Shown here: positions 1-9,931 of the stretch, one piece after another
Layout: each line of letters begins with the position of its first letter
Numbering within the stretch: the stretch's first letter is position 1
Origin: Paludibacteraceae bacterium
GTDB lineage: Bacteria; Bacteroidota; Bacteroidia; Bacteroidales; Paludibacteraceae
Length of the DNA: 64,000 nucleotides
NCBI GenBank assembly: GCA_017962085.1
Contig: JAGCWA010000014.1
Location: 1 to 64,000 of the forward strand
Direction of reading: 5' to 3'
The notes under the pieces: model-generated
The model's input: the letters and a program-made list of their open reading frames with translations, nothing else
Databases searched by the model: none
What the model was told of the DNA's origin: nothing
Program-made: the position numbers and the translations under genes

Positions 1-1134
1 CTCAACCAAAAGCACACCCGGCATGACTGGCTCCTCAGGGAAGTGACCGCAGAAGAAGTTCTCGTTTCCAGAGACATTCTTCACGCCCACAACACCGCGC
101 TCCTTCACCTCGATAATCCTCTCAATCAAGAGCAATGGCCAACGATGCGGCAACAGTTGCTTGATCTTGTTTATGTCCATCAACGGCGGAACCGTCGGAT
201 CATAATGAGGGATGATCACCTCCTGACGCTTCAGGTTCTTATAAACCTTCTTCGCAAAATCCGTGTTCAACTTATGTCCAGGGCAATGGGCAATCACACG
301 TCCCTTGATAGGCTTACCGATCAATGCCAAATCACCCATCACATCCAAGAGTTTGTGACGTGCTGGCTCATTGTCGAACGCCAGCGGACGCTTCTGCAAA
401 TAACCAAGGCTGGAGACAGATATTGGATCCATGCCCAATAAGGAAGTCAAACGGTCTATATCCGCCTGGCTCATCTCCTTATCATATATAACTATTGCAT
501 TGTCCAAATCACCACCCTTAATCAGATTGTTTTTCAAGAGTTCCTCAATCTCCCGCACAAAAACGAATGTGCGTGAAGCGGCGATCTCCTTCGGATATTC
601 GGACAGCGAGTTCAACGTCGCATATTGATTGGACAAAATACAGGAAGGATAAGAAACCAACACATCTATGCTGAACTCTTCATCCGGAAGCAGAACGATG
701 GAAGAACCCGTGTTCGGATCCTTATACTCGATCTTCTTTGTCACAACGAAATATTCCTTGTCATAAGGTTGTTCCTCAATTCCCACGCGCTCCAACTCCT
801 TCACATAAGAGATAGCGCTACCGTCCAAAATAGGAAATTCAGGCTGATCCACCTGAATCAAACAGTTGTCTATCTCATACGCATATAAAGCAGACATCGC
901 ATGTTCTATCGTACTAACTCTCACTTCACCATCGGCGACAACAGTGCCACGCGACGTTTCAACAACGTTTTGCGCGACAGCCTCGATAATCGGTTGATTC
1001 TCCAGATCGACTCTCTGGATCTTGTATCCATGGTTCGCTGGGGCCGGATTAAATGTGATTGTAACGGGCAATCCCGTGTGCAAACCTTTTCCTTGAAGCG
1101 AAAATGCTTCCTTCAATGTTTTCTGTTTGGCCAT
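1..1134 (-). CDS. lpxC/fabZ: Bifunctional LpxC-FabZ (UDP-3-O-acyl-GlcNAc deacetylase / 3-hydroxyacyl-ACP dehydratase), partial at window edge
   Basis: Lipid A and fatty acid synthesis in the cytoplasm: the LpxC half deacetylates UDP-3-O-acyl-GlcNAc and the FabZ half dehydrates 3-hydroxyacyl-ACP. Read on the minus strand from ATG at 1134 ([11 protein letters not shown]). LpxC zinc and catalytic residues are visible as H78 in TIEHAMSAL and H260/D264 in [10 protein letters not shown]. FabZ starts near residue 312 ([13 protein letters not shown]) and shows [11 protein letters not shown] with H364. The last codon in the window is E378, the expected FabZ catalytic glutamate, so only the FabZ C-terminus is missing. 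The LpxC-FabZ fusion is typical of Bacteroidetes. It starts 5 bp after the lpxD stop, so the two are surely co-transcribed. Confidence 0.96.
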   Translation of the reverse strand, partial: MAKQKTLKEAFSLQGKGLHTGLPVTITFNPAPANHGYKIQRVDLENQPIIEAVAQNVVETSRGTVVADGEVRVSTIEHAMSALYAYEIDNCLIQVDQPEFPILDGSAISYVKELERVGIEEQPYDKEYFVVTKKIEYKDPNTGSSIVLLPDEEFSIDVLVSYPSCILSNQYATLNSLSEYPKEIAASRTFVFVREIEELLKNNLIKGGDLDNAIVIYDKEMSQADIDRLTSLLGMDPISVSSLGYLQKRPLAFDNEPARHKLLDVMGDLALIGKPIKGRVIAHCPGHKLNTDFAKKVYKNLKRQEVIIPHYDPTVPPLMDINKIKQLLPHRWPLLLIERIIEVKERGVVGVKNVSGNENFFCGHFPEEPVMPGVLLVE

Positions 1135-1139
1135 ATTCT

Positions 1140-2189
1140 TTAGTTATGTTCTATCTTTTTCTTCAATTCAGCCACCTCTTTCTCCAATTCCAGTATCTGG
1201 TTCCTGATGGCCGGGAAATTACGGAAGCATACAAACGCACGCTGGAACGTCTTCGACTCCACATGAGGGAAACCATGGTACGCTTTGTTTGGCTCCTTGA
1301 TATTATTGGAAACACCGCACTTCGCGGCGAGCATCGTTCCATCCGCCACCGTCAAATGTCCTACGACGCCTGACTGGCCTCCGAACATACAATGTTTTCC
1401 CACCTTGGCGGATCCTGCCAAGCCTGACTGCGCGGCTATCACGGTGTCTTCTCCGACCTCTACGTTGTGGGCGATCTGGATCAAGTTGTCCAACTTAACG
1501 CCTCTTCTGATGATGGTGGCGCCCATCGTCGAACGGTCAATGGTCGTATTAGCTCCAATCTCCACATCGTCTTCGATGACAACGATACCGATTTGAGGGA
1601 TCTTATCATATTTGCCTTCCGCGTTAGGGGCGAATCCGAAACCATCCGAACCGATGACCGTGCCGGCATGCACCATGCAATTGTTGCCGATGACACAATC
1701 ATTATAGATCTTCACGCCCGGATAGAGCGTCACATTGTCACCGATACGTACGTTATCGCCTATGTATACCTGAGGATAAATCTGTGCATTCTTTCCGATG
1801 ACCACCCCATCCTCAATGCAGGTGTAGGCTCCTACATAAGCGTTCTCGCCCAACTTGGCCTTCTCGGAAACGCATGCCAGCGGAGAAATACCCGACTTCT
1901 TAGGCTTGTAACTCTCCACCAACAATAACAAAGAAGCCAAAGCATCGTATGAATTAGGCACCTTAATCAGTGTCGGCTTCAGTTCTTGCCTTGGCTCAAA
2001 TGTATCGTTCACCAACACGATACTCGCTTGCGTGGTGTATATATATTCAGTGTACTTGGGATTTGACAGGAACGTCAACGTCCCCGGCACACCTTCCTCA
2101 ATCTTGGAAAAATTAGAAACCTTGATTTCTGGATTTCCAACCACCTTACCTTTTAGGTAATCGGCGATCTGTTGCGCTGAAAACTCCAT
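1140..2189 (-). CDS. lpxD: UDP-3-O-(3-hydroxyacyl)glucosamine N-acyltransferase LpxD
   Basis: Third step of lipid A synthesis: transfers a 3-hydroxyacyl chain from ACP to UDP-3-O-acyl-glucosamine. The 349-residue protein has the N-terminal uridine-binding domain followed by a left-handed beta helix of hexapeptide repeats (for example [15 protein letters not shown]), then the catalytic histidine in [12 protein letters not shown] and a C-terminal coiled coil ([13 protein letters not shown]). A longer frame is open to 2285, but the start at 2189 ([12 protein letters not shown]) is chosen because it matches the family N-terminus and because a -7 promoter box lies at 2209-2216, inside the extension. 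Followed by lpxC-fabZ 5 bp downstream. Confidence 0.95.
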   Translation of the reverse strand: MEFSAQQIADYLKGKVVGNPEIKVSNFSKIEEGVPGTLTFLSNPKYTEYIYTTQASIVLVNDTFEPRQELKPTLIKVPNSYDALASLLLLVESYKPKKSGISPLACVSEKAKLGENAYVGAYTCIEDGVVIGKNAQIYPQVYIGDNVRIGDNVTLYPGVKIYNDCVIGNNCMVHAGTVIGSDGFGFAPNAEGKYDKIPQIGIVVIEDDVEIGANTTIDRSTMGATIIRRGVKLDNLIQIAHNVEVGEDTVIAAQSGLAGSAKVGKHCMFGGQSGVVGHLTVADGTMLAAKCGVSNNIKEPNKAYHGFPHVESKTFQRAFVCFRNFPAIRNQILELEKEVAELKKKIEHN

Positions 2190-2208
2190 GTTACAATAAT
2201 TTTTTTTG

Positions 2209-2216
2209 CAAAAATA
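2209..2216 (-). promoter_or_regulatory. Bacteroidetes -7 box for lpxD-lpxC/fabZ
   Basis: On the minus strand this reads TATTTTTG, matching TAnnTTTG. It lies about 20 bp before the lpxD start and 73 bp after the end of the HD gene, giving the lipid A genes a promoter of their own. Confidence 0.6.
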
Positions 2217-2288
2217 AGGAAAATCGGTCAGTATGAAAATTTGTTCGTATAAATTTTGCAGAAATATCGTACCAAGGTGCGACATTCC

Positions 2289-3524
2289 CTAATACAAATC
2301 CGATTCTTTCACATAACCGAAGTAATATTTTTTTTCGTGTTTGCTGATGAGGGATAGGTTCAACAAATCGGAAGCGTCCGTGATGTCCTTCAGCTCCCCA
2401 TCCGCATAAAGTATCTTAATGCTATCGTTCTTAGGCCTATACGTATAGGAGGAGACAGGATGAATCGTCACGAAGTAACGCGCCTCCGCCTCCGTGAGCC
2501 CCAGTTTCGAGGCGATCCGCCTGGCAAGATCCCGCACCTCACCCGCCTGGGGTTTCTTCTCGCGCACCTCTATCTTGAAGAGTTTCCGGTTCATCAGATT
2601 ACGGCACATGGTCGAGAGCACTTTGTCGTCACAAGACGACCATGTCTTCACCGCACTGATGACATCCGAGTCGTCGAACTTCGCGTAATTGGACAATGCC
2701 ACATCGGAATGGAGGAAATCTTTTCCCGTGATTTTATTCTCTAAGAAATAGGCGAACTGAGGAGCTGCGAACAGCTTCTTCCCCTTCAAAGTAAGCTCCT
2801 TCGCGCGAGCTAATGTCTTGATTAACACTTGTTCAGCGGCAACCGACGTTTTATGGTAATAAACTTGCCAATACATCATTCTTCTGGCGATAAGGAACTT
2901 CTCAACGGAGTAAATTCCCTTCGCCTCAACGACCAATTGGTCGTCATGCACATTGAGCATCTTGATGATACGCGCGGCACCCACGGCACCTTCCACGACA
3001 CCCGTGAAAAAACTGTCGCGTATCAGATAATCCAACCGGTCCATGTCCAATTGGCTGGAGACCAACTGGTGGAGGAACTTCTTCGGATACTGGTTCTTGA
3101 ATATTTGCAATGCCAAATCCAACGCCCCGCCCATCTCCTTGTTGATATGCTCCATCATCAACAGAGAAATCTCCTCGTGGGAAATCTCCTGCGTCAACGT
3201 ATCCTCCAAGACATGGGAAAAGGGCGCATGTCCGATGTCATGCAGCAAGATGGCAGCCAAAGCCGCATCCGCCTCCTCGTCCGTGATTTCCTGCCCCCTC
3301 GACCGCAATTGGGCAATCGCCTCCTCCATCAGGAACATCGCCCCGAGAGAGTGCTGGAAACGGGTATGCTGAGCCCCCGGATAGACCAAGTAGCTCATAC
3401 CCAATTGTTTGATACGCCCTAAGCGTTGGAAATAGGGATGTTGGATCAAATCATAGTGCAGCTCACTCGGAATCGAGATGAAACCATGCACCGGATCATT
3501 GATGATCTTTCTTTTGTTGTACAT
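2289..3524 (-). CDS. HD-domain phosphohydrolase (dGTPase/SAMHD1-like)
   Basis: Predicted metal-dependent phosphohydrolase of the HD superfamily, cytoplasmic, 411 residues. Metal-binding signatures are visible: H53 and H58 in AQHTRFQHSLG, the HD pair at 95-96 in LLHDIGHAPFSH, and a later aspartate in SQLDMDRLDYLIRD. This architecture is shared with dNTP triphosphohydrolases, but the actual substrate cannot be read from sequence. It lies 10 bp downstream of pyrF and just upstream of lpxD, a neighbourhood I remember from other Bacteroidales. Nucleotide clean-up would fit next to pyrF, but this is inference. Confidence 0.88.
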   Translation of the reverse strand: MYNKRKIINDPVHGFISIPSELHYDLIQHPYFQRLGRIKQLGMSYLVYPGAQHTRFQHSLGAMFLMEEAIAQLRSRGQEITDEEADAALAAILLHDIGHAPFSHVLEDTLTQEISHEEISLLMMEHINKEMGGALDLALQIFKNQYPKKFLHQLVSSQLDMDRLDYLIRDSFFTGVVEGAVGAARIIKMLNVHDDQLVVEAKGIYSVEKFLIARRMMYWQVYYHKTSVAAEQVLIKTLARAKELTLKGKKLFAAPQFAYFLENKITGKDFLHSDVALSNYAKFDDSDVISAVKTWSSCDDKVLSTMCRNLMNRKLFKIEVREKKPQAGEVRDLARRIASKLGLTEAEARYFVTIHPVSSYTYRPKNDSIKILYADGELKDITDASDLLNLSLISKHEKKYYFGYVKESDLY

Positions 3525-3534
3525 TCCAAACGGA

Positions 3535-4371
3535 TTATTCCAAAGACTTCAGGAACTCGCTCATCTGTTGCTGCACCTTCTTCGCCTCGGCTGCCGCAGC
3601 TTGGGCATAGTCTTCACCGTTGGAGGCATAGAGAATCGCACGCGAAGAGTTCACCAAAAGTCCGCACTGCTTGTTCATGCCATGCTTAACGACATCGGCC
3701 AGACTTCCTCCCTGCGCGCCAATGCCTGGCACCAAAAGGAAGTGGTTCGGAATGATCTTACGGATATCCGCCAACATCTCCGCCTTCGTGGCGCCGACCA
3801 CATACATCATGTTATCTTCGTTACCCCACTTCAGGGAGGTCTTCAAAACCTTCTCGAAGAGGCGGTCACCCGTCTCCTTGTCCTCCATGAATTGGAAATC
3901 AAAGGCACCCTTGTTAGAGGTGAGAGCCAATAATGTGACCCACTTGTTTTCGTAGGTAAGGAAAGGCGAAACGGAGTCCTCACCCATATATGGAGCCACC
4001 GTCACGGAATCGAAATCCAATGCCCCGAAGAATGTCCTCGCATACATCGTGGAGGTGTTTCCGATATCCCCGCGCTTGGCATCGGCGATCAAGAATTGGT
4101 CAGGGTACTTCTCGCGGATATAGTCGACCGTACGCTCCAACACGTCCCATCCCTGCAACCCGAGGCTCTCATAGAAGGCCAAGTTGGGTTTATATGCCAC
4201 ACAATATTCGGCTGTGGCATCGATAATGGACTTATTGAACTCGAAAATAGGGTCCAAATCCCCTTCCCTATCAAATAGGAACTCCGGAATCTTATTCACA
4301 TCCGTATCCAACCCCACGCAAAGGAAAGACCTTTTGCGCATGATGTTCTCAAACAATTCTTCTCTTGTCAT
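3535..4371 (-). CDS. pyrF: Orotidine 5'-phosphate decarboxylase (PyrF, long subfamily)
   Basis: Last step of UMP synthesis: decarboxylates OMP. The 278-residue TIM barrel has the catalytic DAKRGD at residues 97-102 (K99 the key lysine), preceded by FLCVGLDTD and KPNLAFYES, and a phosphate-binding region VPGIGAQGG. The length of about 275 residues and the N-terminal sequence place it in the long (type 2, mycobacterial-like) subfamily. ATG at 4371 sits about 50 bp below a -7 box. First gene of a minus-strand unit with the HD phosphohydrolase. Confidence 0.96.
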   Translation of the reverse strand: MTREELFENIMRKRSFLCVGLDTDVNKIPEFLFDREGDLDPIFEFNKSIIDATAEYCVAYKPNLAFYESLGLQGWDVLERTVDYIREKYPDQFLIADAKRGDIGNTSTMYARTFFGALDFDSVTVAPYMGEDSVSPFLTYENKWVTLLALTSNKGAFDFQFMEDKETGDRLFEKVLKTSLKWGNEDNMMYVVGATKAEMLADIRKIIPNHFLLVPGIGAQGGSLADVVKHGMNKQCGLLVNSSRAILYASNGEDYAQAAAAEAKKVQQQMSEFLKSLE

Positions 4372-4422
4372 CTTTATCTAGTTTTTTTCTATATTATTAG
4401 CTTGTTTTTACCGTTCATTCCG

Positions 4423-4430
4423 CAAAATTA
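4423..4430 (-). promoter_or_regulatory. -7 box for pyrF
   Basis: Minus strand TAATTTTG matches TAnnTTTG. Predicted transcription start near 4416, leaving a leader of about 45 nt before pyrF. Confidence 0.55.
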
Positions 4431-4572
4431 AGGCTTATTCTCGAAATTACAATTGGTGCGTTCCTTTATTTAACTTTTACCACATACAAGCAAATCAGGG
4501 GAAAGGTAGGCCATATATTATTTTTTTAAGCCTATTTACATAAAAAATTATTCTATTTTCCTTGGAATCTCT

Positions 4573-4580
4573 TATTTTTG
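4573..4580 (+). promoter_or_regulatory. -7 box for the DUF2147 gene
   Basis: TATTTTTG, a match to TAnnTTTG. It lies inside the open frame that extends upstream to 4562, which argues for translation starting at 4607 rather than 4562. Confidence 0.55.
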
Positions 4581-4606
4581 CGCATCGGAAAACAAACTCA
4601 AGCTCA

Positions 4607-5059
4607 ATGAATATGACGAAAAAGATTATCACCACCCTGACATTATTCCTCACAATGGTCATGCCTTCCATCTCCCAAACCCTTGCAGGAGACAAAATAA
4701 TTGGCGTATATTGGGTCGAAAAAGACGGCGACAAATCCAAGGTGCGTTTCACCAAAACCGGTATCAATAGTTATAAGGCGCAAATCATCTGGATGGAAAA
4801 AGAGAAAGACGAAAAGGGAAATATCCGGACAGACACGAAAAATCCAGACAAAGCAAAAAGGCAAACGCCTGCCAGCAAAATTGTTCTGATAGAAAAAGTT
4901 TCCTTCAAAAACGGAATATGGACGGACGGAGAGATATATGACCCGACCAGAGGCAAATCCTTCACCGTCAACATCTGGTTCGACAACGCTAACACACTCT
5001 GCGTGAAAGGCTCGTTCGGACCATTCAGCGAAAAAGTGTACTGGAAGAAACTGGAATAG
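4607..5059 (+). CDS. Secreted DUF2147 family protein
   Basis: Small exported protein of unknown function, 150 residues from ATG 4607. The N-terminus (MNMTKKIITTLTLFLT, then VMPSISQTLAG) is a signal peptide. The mature part carries the DUF2147 hallmarks: IIGVYWVEKDGD at the start, DTKNPDKAKR in the middle, then GEIYDPTRGKSF and a closing VYWKKLE. Family members are beta-rich, lipocalin-like exported proteins whose ligand is not known. A start at 4613 (second Met) is equally possible. It appears to be a single-gene unit with its own promoter. Confidence 0.85.
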   Translation: MNMTKKIITTLTLFLTMVMPSISQTLAGDKIIGVYWVEKDGDKSKVRFTKTGINSYKAQIIWMEKEKDEKGNIRTDTKNPDKAKRQTPASKIVLIEKVSFKNGIWTDGEIYDPTRGKSFTVNIWFDNANTLCVKGSFGPFSEKVYWKKLE

Positions 5060-5081
5060 GCCGAGAATCGGTGGTTTCATT

Positions 5082-5118
5082 TACTATTTGCCATTTTACG
5101 ATTTAACCATTTTCAATT
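5082..5118. repeat. TTTACGATTT-type AT-rich repeat
   Basis: Degenerate units of TTTACTATTTGCC and TTTACGATTTAACC in a row. A closely similar array occurs at 53151-53193. It has no coding potential. Confidence 0.5.
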
Positions 5119-5329
5119 GGAAATAAATTTTCCGTGAGTACGAAACGACACGTCCGATAACAGTGACGAGGAGACATCCAATACGGTTGCCTCCTTTTTT
5201 TTCGCACACGCCACCCCACTCTGCCAAATTGACACACACGAAAGAGAAACATCTGCCACAGGTTACCGATTTTGTCAGCAAAGCAAGGCGGACGACACTT
5301 TGGCACAGATTATGATAAGAACTAAGTGG

Positions 5330-5346
5330 GACGCATCGGATGCGTC
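5330..5346. promoter_or_regulatory. Perfect 8-bp palindrome upstream of groES
   Basis: GACGCATC-G-GATGCGTC: two perfect 8-bp half-sites around one base, 39 bp before the groES start. The one-base centre cannot form an RNA hairpin loop by itself, so a dimeric DNA-binding protein site is more likely. It is not the CIRCE sequence. Its function is inferred from position only. Confidence 0.4.
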
Positions 5347-5384
5347 AGAGCGTTAATATAAACAAACTAAAAAATATAATTATC

Positions 5385-5654
5385 ATGAACATTAAACCAT
5401 TGGCAGACAGAGTTTTGGTAAAACCAGCTGCAGCAGAAGAGAAAACGGCAAGTGGAATCATCATTCCAGACTCCGCGAAAGAAAAACCTTTGAGAGGCGA
5501 AATCCTTGCCATCGGAAATGGCACGAAAGACGAAGAGATGGTCGTAAAGGTCGGCGACACCGTATTGTACGGCAAGTACGCTGGTACTGAATTGGAATTG
5601 GACGGAGAGAAATACCTCATCATGCGCCAAAGCGACATCCTCGCAATCATCTAA
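5385..5654 (+). CDS. groES: Co-chaperonin GroES
   Basis: Heptameric lid of the GroEL folding chamber, 89 residues. The sequence [19 protein letters not shown], the mobile-loop region [16 protein letters not shown], and the closing region [13 protein letters not shown] are classic. The open frame extends to 5340, but the family N-terminus begins at ATG 5385. It lies 42 bp upstream of groEL, forming the usual groESL operon. Confidence 0.98.
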   Translation: MNIKPLADRVLVKPAAAEEKTASGIIIPDSAKEKPLRGEILAIGNGTKDEEMVVKVGDTVLYGKYAGTELELDGEKYLIMRQSDILAII

Positions 5655-5666
5655 TATTTTCATTAA

Positions 5667-7334
<1,668 letters not shown>

Positions 7335-7359
7335 TCCACCACATTATATCTCATACGGG

Positions 7360-7394
7360 AAGGGTCGTCCGAATCGGATGGCCCTTTCTTTTTT
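7360..7394 (+). terminator. Rho-independent terminator of groESL
   Basis: A 12-bp stem (AAGGGTCGTCCG with CGGATGGCCCTT, two wobble pairs) around loop AAT, followed by a T-rich run. Confidence 0.85.
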
Positions 7395-7423
7395 AAGTTA
7401 AGAGTTAAGAATTAAGAGTTAAG
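7395..7423. repeat. AGTTAAG/AATTAAG minisatellite
   Basis: Four tandem units of about 7-8 bp (AAGTTAAGAGTTAAGAATT and so on). The same motif recurs beside interspersed repeats at 17739, 26086 and 34848 and at 59038. Confidence 0.55.
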
Positions 7424-7495
7424 AAACGATAGTTTGACGTAGTCAATTAAGCATTAAAATCAAGGATTAAGGATTTAAAATTTAGAGTTTATTCA

Positions 7496-7503
7496 TATAT
7501 TTG
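7496..7503 (+). promoter_or_regulatory. -7 box for the gene at 7537
   Basis: TATATTTG, an exact TAnnTTTG match. Predicted start of transcription near 7510 rules out the ATG at 7501 and favours 7525 or 7537. Confidence 0.55.
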
Positions 7504-7536
7504 GGGATGTTGTTTCACTCTTTCATGGCAAATTAT

Positions 7537-8532
7537 ATGGACAAAATCACCCACCTACTATTCTGCGGCATATTCCTCCTCGTATGCACCTGTCAAAACA
7601 AGGGGGCAGTGAAGGAAGGCGCACCCCAGTCCATAGAGGCCTCGATCCGTACGGTGCAAGTCGATTCAGCGGCCATCGACACTTCCTTAGAGGCGAAGAA
7701 CCAAGAAGAGGAATACAAGTTTGAATATACGGAGAACACCAACACAACAGACGAAGACCCCTTCACAGGCACACCCGTCACGGAAAGGAGGGAGCAACAC
7801 ACCCAATTCGACTCGACCTACAAATCCATCCATATCTTCGTGGCCCTCTGCGACAACGAAAACCAAGGGATCGTAAAAGTTCCCGCAAGCATAGGGAACG
7901 GACAAAAACCTTCCACCAATCTCTACTGGGGCTGCGGCTATGGCATTAAAACCTTCTTCAAGAAAAGTGCGGAATGGAAACTACTGAAAACCATGACCCT
8001 TAACGACACGATTATGGAGAGACTTGTGTTCAAACACGCCAGCCAGAACTTTTACCTGGTGGCAGACGCCTACAACGGAAAGTACATCGCGCAATGCATC
8101 TCCGACTTCCTTTCCAGTGCGTGCGGAAGGTGGAAAGACACCGTCCACGTCAGCGACAATCGTACGATCGGATGCTGCGGGAACTCACAATTAGTGAGTT
8201 ACATCGGTCATGACGGTTTGATGGAGCACATTCTAAACGATAGATTTACCAACACGGACGGGAAGAAACGTGACGTGATTATCCTCGCCTGCGTAAGCAG
8301 AACATTCTTCTCTCCCTATTTGGAGCCGGCCAATGTCAACCCGATAATTTGGACAAAACAGTTCATGGCGCCCGAAGCCTATACGATCCATGACGCCATC
8401 ACAGGGTATATCAAGAAAGAGTCCAACCAAAAGATATTGGAGAGAGCCATCAACGCTTATGCCACCTATCAGAAATGCGGAATCAAGGGAGCCAAGTCCA
8501 TCCTCGTAACTGGCGGACTCAATGAGGAGTAA
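7537..8532 (+). CDS. Exported protein with possible caspase-like fold, probable lipoprotein
   Basis: Function unknown. From ATG 7537 the protein has 331 residues with an N-terminal export segment (MDKITHLLFCGIFLLVCTC); VCTC is a weak lipobox. An Asp/Glu/Ser/Thr-rich linker follows. The core has FVALCDNENQGIVKVP, then NLYWGCGYGIKTFFKK, then two strands ending in YIGHDGLMEH (H225) and DVIILACVSRTFF (C252). A histidine in a GHDG context and a cysteine after a hydrophobic strand recall the His-Cys dyad of clan CD (caspase-like) peptidases, although the spacing of 27 residues is short. This is inference from pattern; activity is not shown. Single-gene unit. Confidence 0.75.
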   Translation: MDKITHLLFCGIFLLVCTCQNKGAVKEGAPQSIEASIRTVQVDSAAIDTSLEAKNQEEEYKFEYTENTNTTDEDPFTGTPVTERREQHTQFDSTYKSIHIFVALCDNENQGIVKVPASIGNGQKPSTNLYWGCGYGIKTFFKKSAEWKLLKTMTLNDTIMERLVFKHASQNFYLVADAYNGKYIAQCISDFLSSACGRWKDTVHVSDNRTIGCCGNSQLVSYIGHDGLMEHILNDRFTNTDGKKRDVIILACVSRTFFSPYLEPANVNPIIWTKQFMAPEAYTIHDAITGYIKKESNQKILERAINAYATYQKCGIKGAKSILVTGGLNEE

Positions 8533-8649
8533 TCCCCCATCCATCAACCCAAGTATAAAAAACCTCAACTAACTCATAATTCTTAATTAGAATATTCCTT
8601 CCGCAAGAAAAAATTAAACGCCCATATCACAAAAAGCAATTAGAATTAC

Positions 8650-8657
8650 TATCTTTG
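8650..8657 (+). promoter_or_regulatory. -7 box for the aminotransferase operon
   Basis: TATCTTTG, an exact match to TAnnTTTG. It gives a leader of about 60 nt before the start at 8726. Confidence 0.6.
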
Positions 8658-8725
8658 CGATTCCAAAGAAGAAGGATTGAATTTCTTCGATGACGAATGA
8701 GTAAACTAGTAACATTTAAGACGAT

Positions 8726-9925
8726 ATGCCACAGACATCGAACCGAGGTCAGATTATGCCGGAATCACCAATCAGGAAATTAGTTCCTCTGGCAGATAAA
8801 GCGAAAGAGAGAGGCGTAAAAGTGTACCATCTCAACATCGGACAACCCGATTTGAAAACGCCACAGATTGCGCTTGACACGCTAAAGAAGATTGACCGGA
8901 AGATCCTTGAATATAGTCCAAGCAACGGATTCAAGAGTCTTCGTCTCAAATTGGCTGAATACTATAAGAAATTCAACATAGATGTCGACGAGAAGGACAT
9001 CATCATCACCAGTGGTGGTTCGGAAGCGGTGAACTTCGCCTTCATGTCCTGTTTGGATCCAGGCGACGAGATCATCGTGCCAGAGCCTGCCTACGCCAAC
9101 TACACAGCCTTCGCGATAGGCGCCGGAGCGATTGTCAAACCAATTGTATCCACCATTGAGGAAGGTTTCGCCCTACCCCACATCGAGCGTTTCGAGGAGA
9201 TGATCACCCCGAAGACCAAGGGTATCCTCATCTGCAACCCAAACAACCCGACAGGTTATCTCTACAACCAAAAGGAGATGAACAAGATCCGCGACCTCGT
9301 CAAGAAGTACGATTTGTACCTCTTCTCCGACGAGGTATACCGTGAGTTCTGCTACACGGGTGCGCCATACATCTCAGCTTTCCACCTGAAAGGCATTGAG
9401 GACAATATCATACTATTCGATTCTGTATCAAAGCGTTATAGTGAATGCGGTATTCGTGTCGGTGCCCTCGTCACCAAGAACGAGGCGGTAAGGAAGGCCG
9501 TGATGAAGTTCTGCCAAGCCAGACTGAGTCCGCCGCTGATCGGACAGATCGTAGCGGAGGCTTCCATGGACACGCCGGAGGAATACATGTTGGAGATGTA
9601 CAACGAATACGTGGAGCGACGCAAATACCTGATCGACGGGCTCAACAGAATACCGGGCGTATACACGCCGATACCGATGGGGGCCTTCTACACCGTGGCC
9701 AGACTGCCGATCGACGACTGCGACAAATTCTGCGCCTGGTTGCTGAACGAATTCGAATATGAGGGTCAAACCGTCATGATGGCTCCCGCGACAGGCTTCT
9801 ACACCGAGAAAGACAAGGGCAAGAACGAGGTCCGCGTCGCATACGTGTTGGAGAAGGAAGAATTGGCAAAAGCATTGAACGTATTAAAGAAAGCATTGGA
9901 AGTTTATCCAGGTCGAACTATCTAA
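8726..9925 (+). CDS. Class I/II pyridoxal-phosphate aminotransferase (aspartate aminotransferase-like)
   Basis: PLP-dependent transaminase of fold type I, cytoplasmic, 399 residues. Visible landmarks: YHLNIGQPDLKTP near the N-terminus, SNGFKSLRLKLAEYY, CNPNNPTGYLY (substrate and PLP contacts), SDEVYREF, and the Schiff-base lysine K236 in DSVSKRYSECGIRVG. This resembles AspC/AAT subgroup Igamma enzymes, but the amino donor cannot be decided from sequence. It lies 6 bp upstream of the permease gene, so both are likely on one transcript, although no functional link is obvious. Confidence 0.92.
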   Translation: MPQTSNRGQIMPESPIRKLVPLADKAKERGVKVYHLNIGQPDLKTPQIALDTLKKIDRKILEYSPSNGFKSLRLKLAEYYKKFNIDVDEKDIIITSGGSEAVNFAFMSCLDPGDEIIVPEPAYANYTAFAIGAGAIVKPIVSTIEEGFALPHIERFEEMITPKTKGILICNPNNPTGYLYNQKEMNKIRDLVKKYDLYLFSDEVYREFCYTGAPYISAFHLKGIEDNIILFDSVSKRYSECGIRVGALVTKNEAVRKAVMKFCQARLSPPLIGQIVAEASMDTPEEYMLEMYNEYVERRKYLIDGLNRIPGVYTPIPMGAFYTVARLPIDDCDKFCAWLLNEFEYEGQTVMMAPATGFYTEKDKGKNEVRVAYVLEKEELAKALNVLKKALEVYPGRTI

Positions 9926-9931
9926 CATGGC

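Larger units (their letters stand above)
5060..5384. other. Intergenic region before groES
   Basis: No convincing gene. Open frames here (for example minus 5103-5306) have unnatural composition and no start signals. It holds TTTAC/GATTT-type repeats at 5082-5118 and a perfect palindrome at 5330-5346. No clear TAnnTTTG box was found for groES; the nearest is a weak ACACTTTG at 5295-5302. No CIRCE element is present. Confidence 0.6.

Noticed and set aside
1140-2285. The longer lpxD frame starting at 2285
   Set aside because: The extra 32 residues precede the family N-terminus and span the -7 box at 2209-2216.
5103-5306. A small minus-strand gene before groES
   Set aside because: Cys/Arg/Trp-rich translation with no start signal; overlaps repeat DNA.
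5060-5384. A CIRCE/HrcA operator before groES
   Set aside because: The TTAGCACTC/GAGTGCTAA sequence is absent; only a different palindrome is present.
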